The translations under genes and the position numbers were made by a program. Below are positions 6,837 to 7,502 of a DNA stretch of 7,502 nt, in pieces. Each line of letters starts with the position of its first letter. Position 1 is the first letter of the stretch. The notes under the pieces are model-generated. The model was not told where the DNA came from. It searched no databases and was given only the letters and a program-made list of their open reading frames with translations. The DNA comes from Ignavibacteriales bacterium. Its GTDB lineage: Bacteria; Bacteroidota; Ignavibacteria; Ignavibacteriales; Melioribacteraceae. The stretch spans positions 1 to 7,502 of the forward strand of contig JAGVBL010000118.1 in the NCBI GenBank assembly GCA_020059785.1. The letters run 5' to 3'.

Positions 6837-7502
6837 TTACGCATAAGCCATAATTTGTAAATTCCAGTTGAAATTTTTAGGAATAACACAGTCAAAGAAA
6901 ACTAAACGAATTTTATAAATAGTGGAAATGTTCATCATAATTCTGAAATATTCAAGTCGGCAGAAGGCAATCAGAACAAGGTAAATGTGATTAATTTGAA
7001 CGATAGCTTGTCTTGAAGGAGAGCCTTCTAATCTTAATTCGGATTTAAGAATTCTGAAAAATTCTTCGATTGCCTGACGATTTCTGTAAAGTTGTTTTGC
7101 AATAGTAGATGTAAAAGAAAAGTCGCTTGTAGCCCAGTAATTATCATTATCCTTAACTACAAGAGCTTTAATGTTCTCTGAAAATCTGCCAATATGGTTG
7201 CCATAGCGATAGCCAAAGAAAGCTTGAACTTGAATTCCATCAACAAGGCGATTGGATTTAATTTTGAAATCCAATGCCACTTAAGCTTATGAACAGTTTT
7301 TAGCAATTTAGCAGCCGGATAAAAAGAATCCATAAGTACGTAATTTGGTTTCAAGTGAAATTTCTTTTTGGCTTCGAGCAATAACTCAATGGCTAAATCA
7401 ATTTTTGTTTTGTTATCGTTTTTATTCCAAATGCGGAAACCAAGAGGATAACGGGTCTTACCGTCGGAGTAGATAATAAAAACAACATTGATCCCATAGA
7501 GA
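6837..7502 (-). pseudogene. IS4-type DDE transposase, frameshifted and cut by the window edge
   Basis: This is the C-terminal part of a cut-and-paste transposase, about 220 residues over two frames. The upstream frame runs open from the right edge (codons from nt 7501) and carries Y-S-D-G-K-T-R-Y-P-L, T-K-I-D-L-A-I-E-L-L and Y-V-L-M-D-S-F-Y, whose Asp (nt 7328-7330) matches the second DDE aspartate. After W-H-W-I-S-K the reading moves to the -1 frame near nt 7256-7268, continuing as K-S-N-R-L-V-D-G-I. The second frame contains the IS4 signature Y-(2)-R-(3)-E-(6)-K in Y-R-N-R-Q-A-I-E-E-F-F-R-I-L-K, with catalytic Glu at nt 7065-7067, and ends at the stop 6837-6839. One missing A in the TTAAATCC stretch (intact form would read I-S-K-L-K-S-N-R) explains the shift best. 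The first DDE aspartate and N-terminus lie beyond the window. The IS4-family style is clear; the exact subgroup is not. Confidence 0.85.
6837..7502 (-). mobile_element. Partial IS4-family insertion sequence (right part only)
   Basis: The transposase fragment shows that an insertion sequence enters the window from the right, with the 3' end of its gene facing the debranching enzyme. Only one end lies in the window, so the terminal inverted repeat and target duplication cannot be matched. In many IS4-type elements the end lies within a few tens of bases of the transposase stop, so the boundary is probably within about 6800-6837. The AACTGAAGTTACGC stretch overlapping the stop is a candidate terminal repeat but is unproven. 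The left end lies outside. Confidence 0.6.

Noticed and set aside
1..7502. CRISPR array, tRNA, rRNA or defence system
   Set aside because: No regularly spaced identical repeats, cloverleaf-like sequence, rRNA-like sequence or defence-associated protein domains were found on either strand by eye.

Overview
The window is AT-rich bacterial DNA. It carries two intact genes, one gene cut by the left edge and one decayed transposase gene cut by the right edge. No strong Shine-Dalgarno sequence precedes either intact gene. The Kdo transferase has an R-Y-D-I-W-P-N motif close to the K-Y-E/D type of Bacteroidota, and the proteins are rich in Lys, Asn, Ile and Glu. Together these suggest a Gram-negative (LPS-making) member of the Bacteroidota/Ignavibacteriota group. 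That placement is an inference from motif style, not a proven taxonomy.

Layout: (1) nt 3-974, + strand: the C-terminal three quarters of a Kdo transferase (KdtA/WaaA), an LPS inner-core enzyme whose start lies outside the window. (2) nt 975-1064: a 90-base gap with an imperfect 20-base-period direct repeat. (3) nt 1065-4466, + strand: a 1133-residue soluble hybrid histidine kinase with about six PAS-type sensor modules, a HisKA/HATPase core and a C-terminal receiver. (4) nt 4474-6615, - strand: a 713-residue exported GH13 alpha-glucan debranching enzyme of the pullulanase/isoamylase type, convergent with the kinase and only 7 bases from it. (5) nt 6616-6836: a 221-base gap with no gene but a cluster of TGAATT hexamers. 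(6) nt 6837-7502, - strand: the C-terminal part of an IS4-type DDE transposase split by a one-base frameshift, cut by the right edge.

The genes do not form an obvious pathway. LPS synthesis, an orphan signalling kinase and alpha-glucan degradation are simply neighbours, and no SusC/SusD, transporter, response regulator or HPt gene is visible. The kinase may be co-transcribed with kdtA (same strand, 90-base gap). The debranching enzyme lies downstream of the insertion-sequence remnant on the same strand, so the element may have affected its expression. I found no CRISPR array, tRNA, rRNA or convincing riboswitch, and no clearly undescribed system. The most notable items are the sensor architecture of the kinase, the mixed family signatures of the debranching enzyme and the frameshifted transposase.
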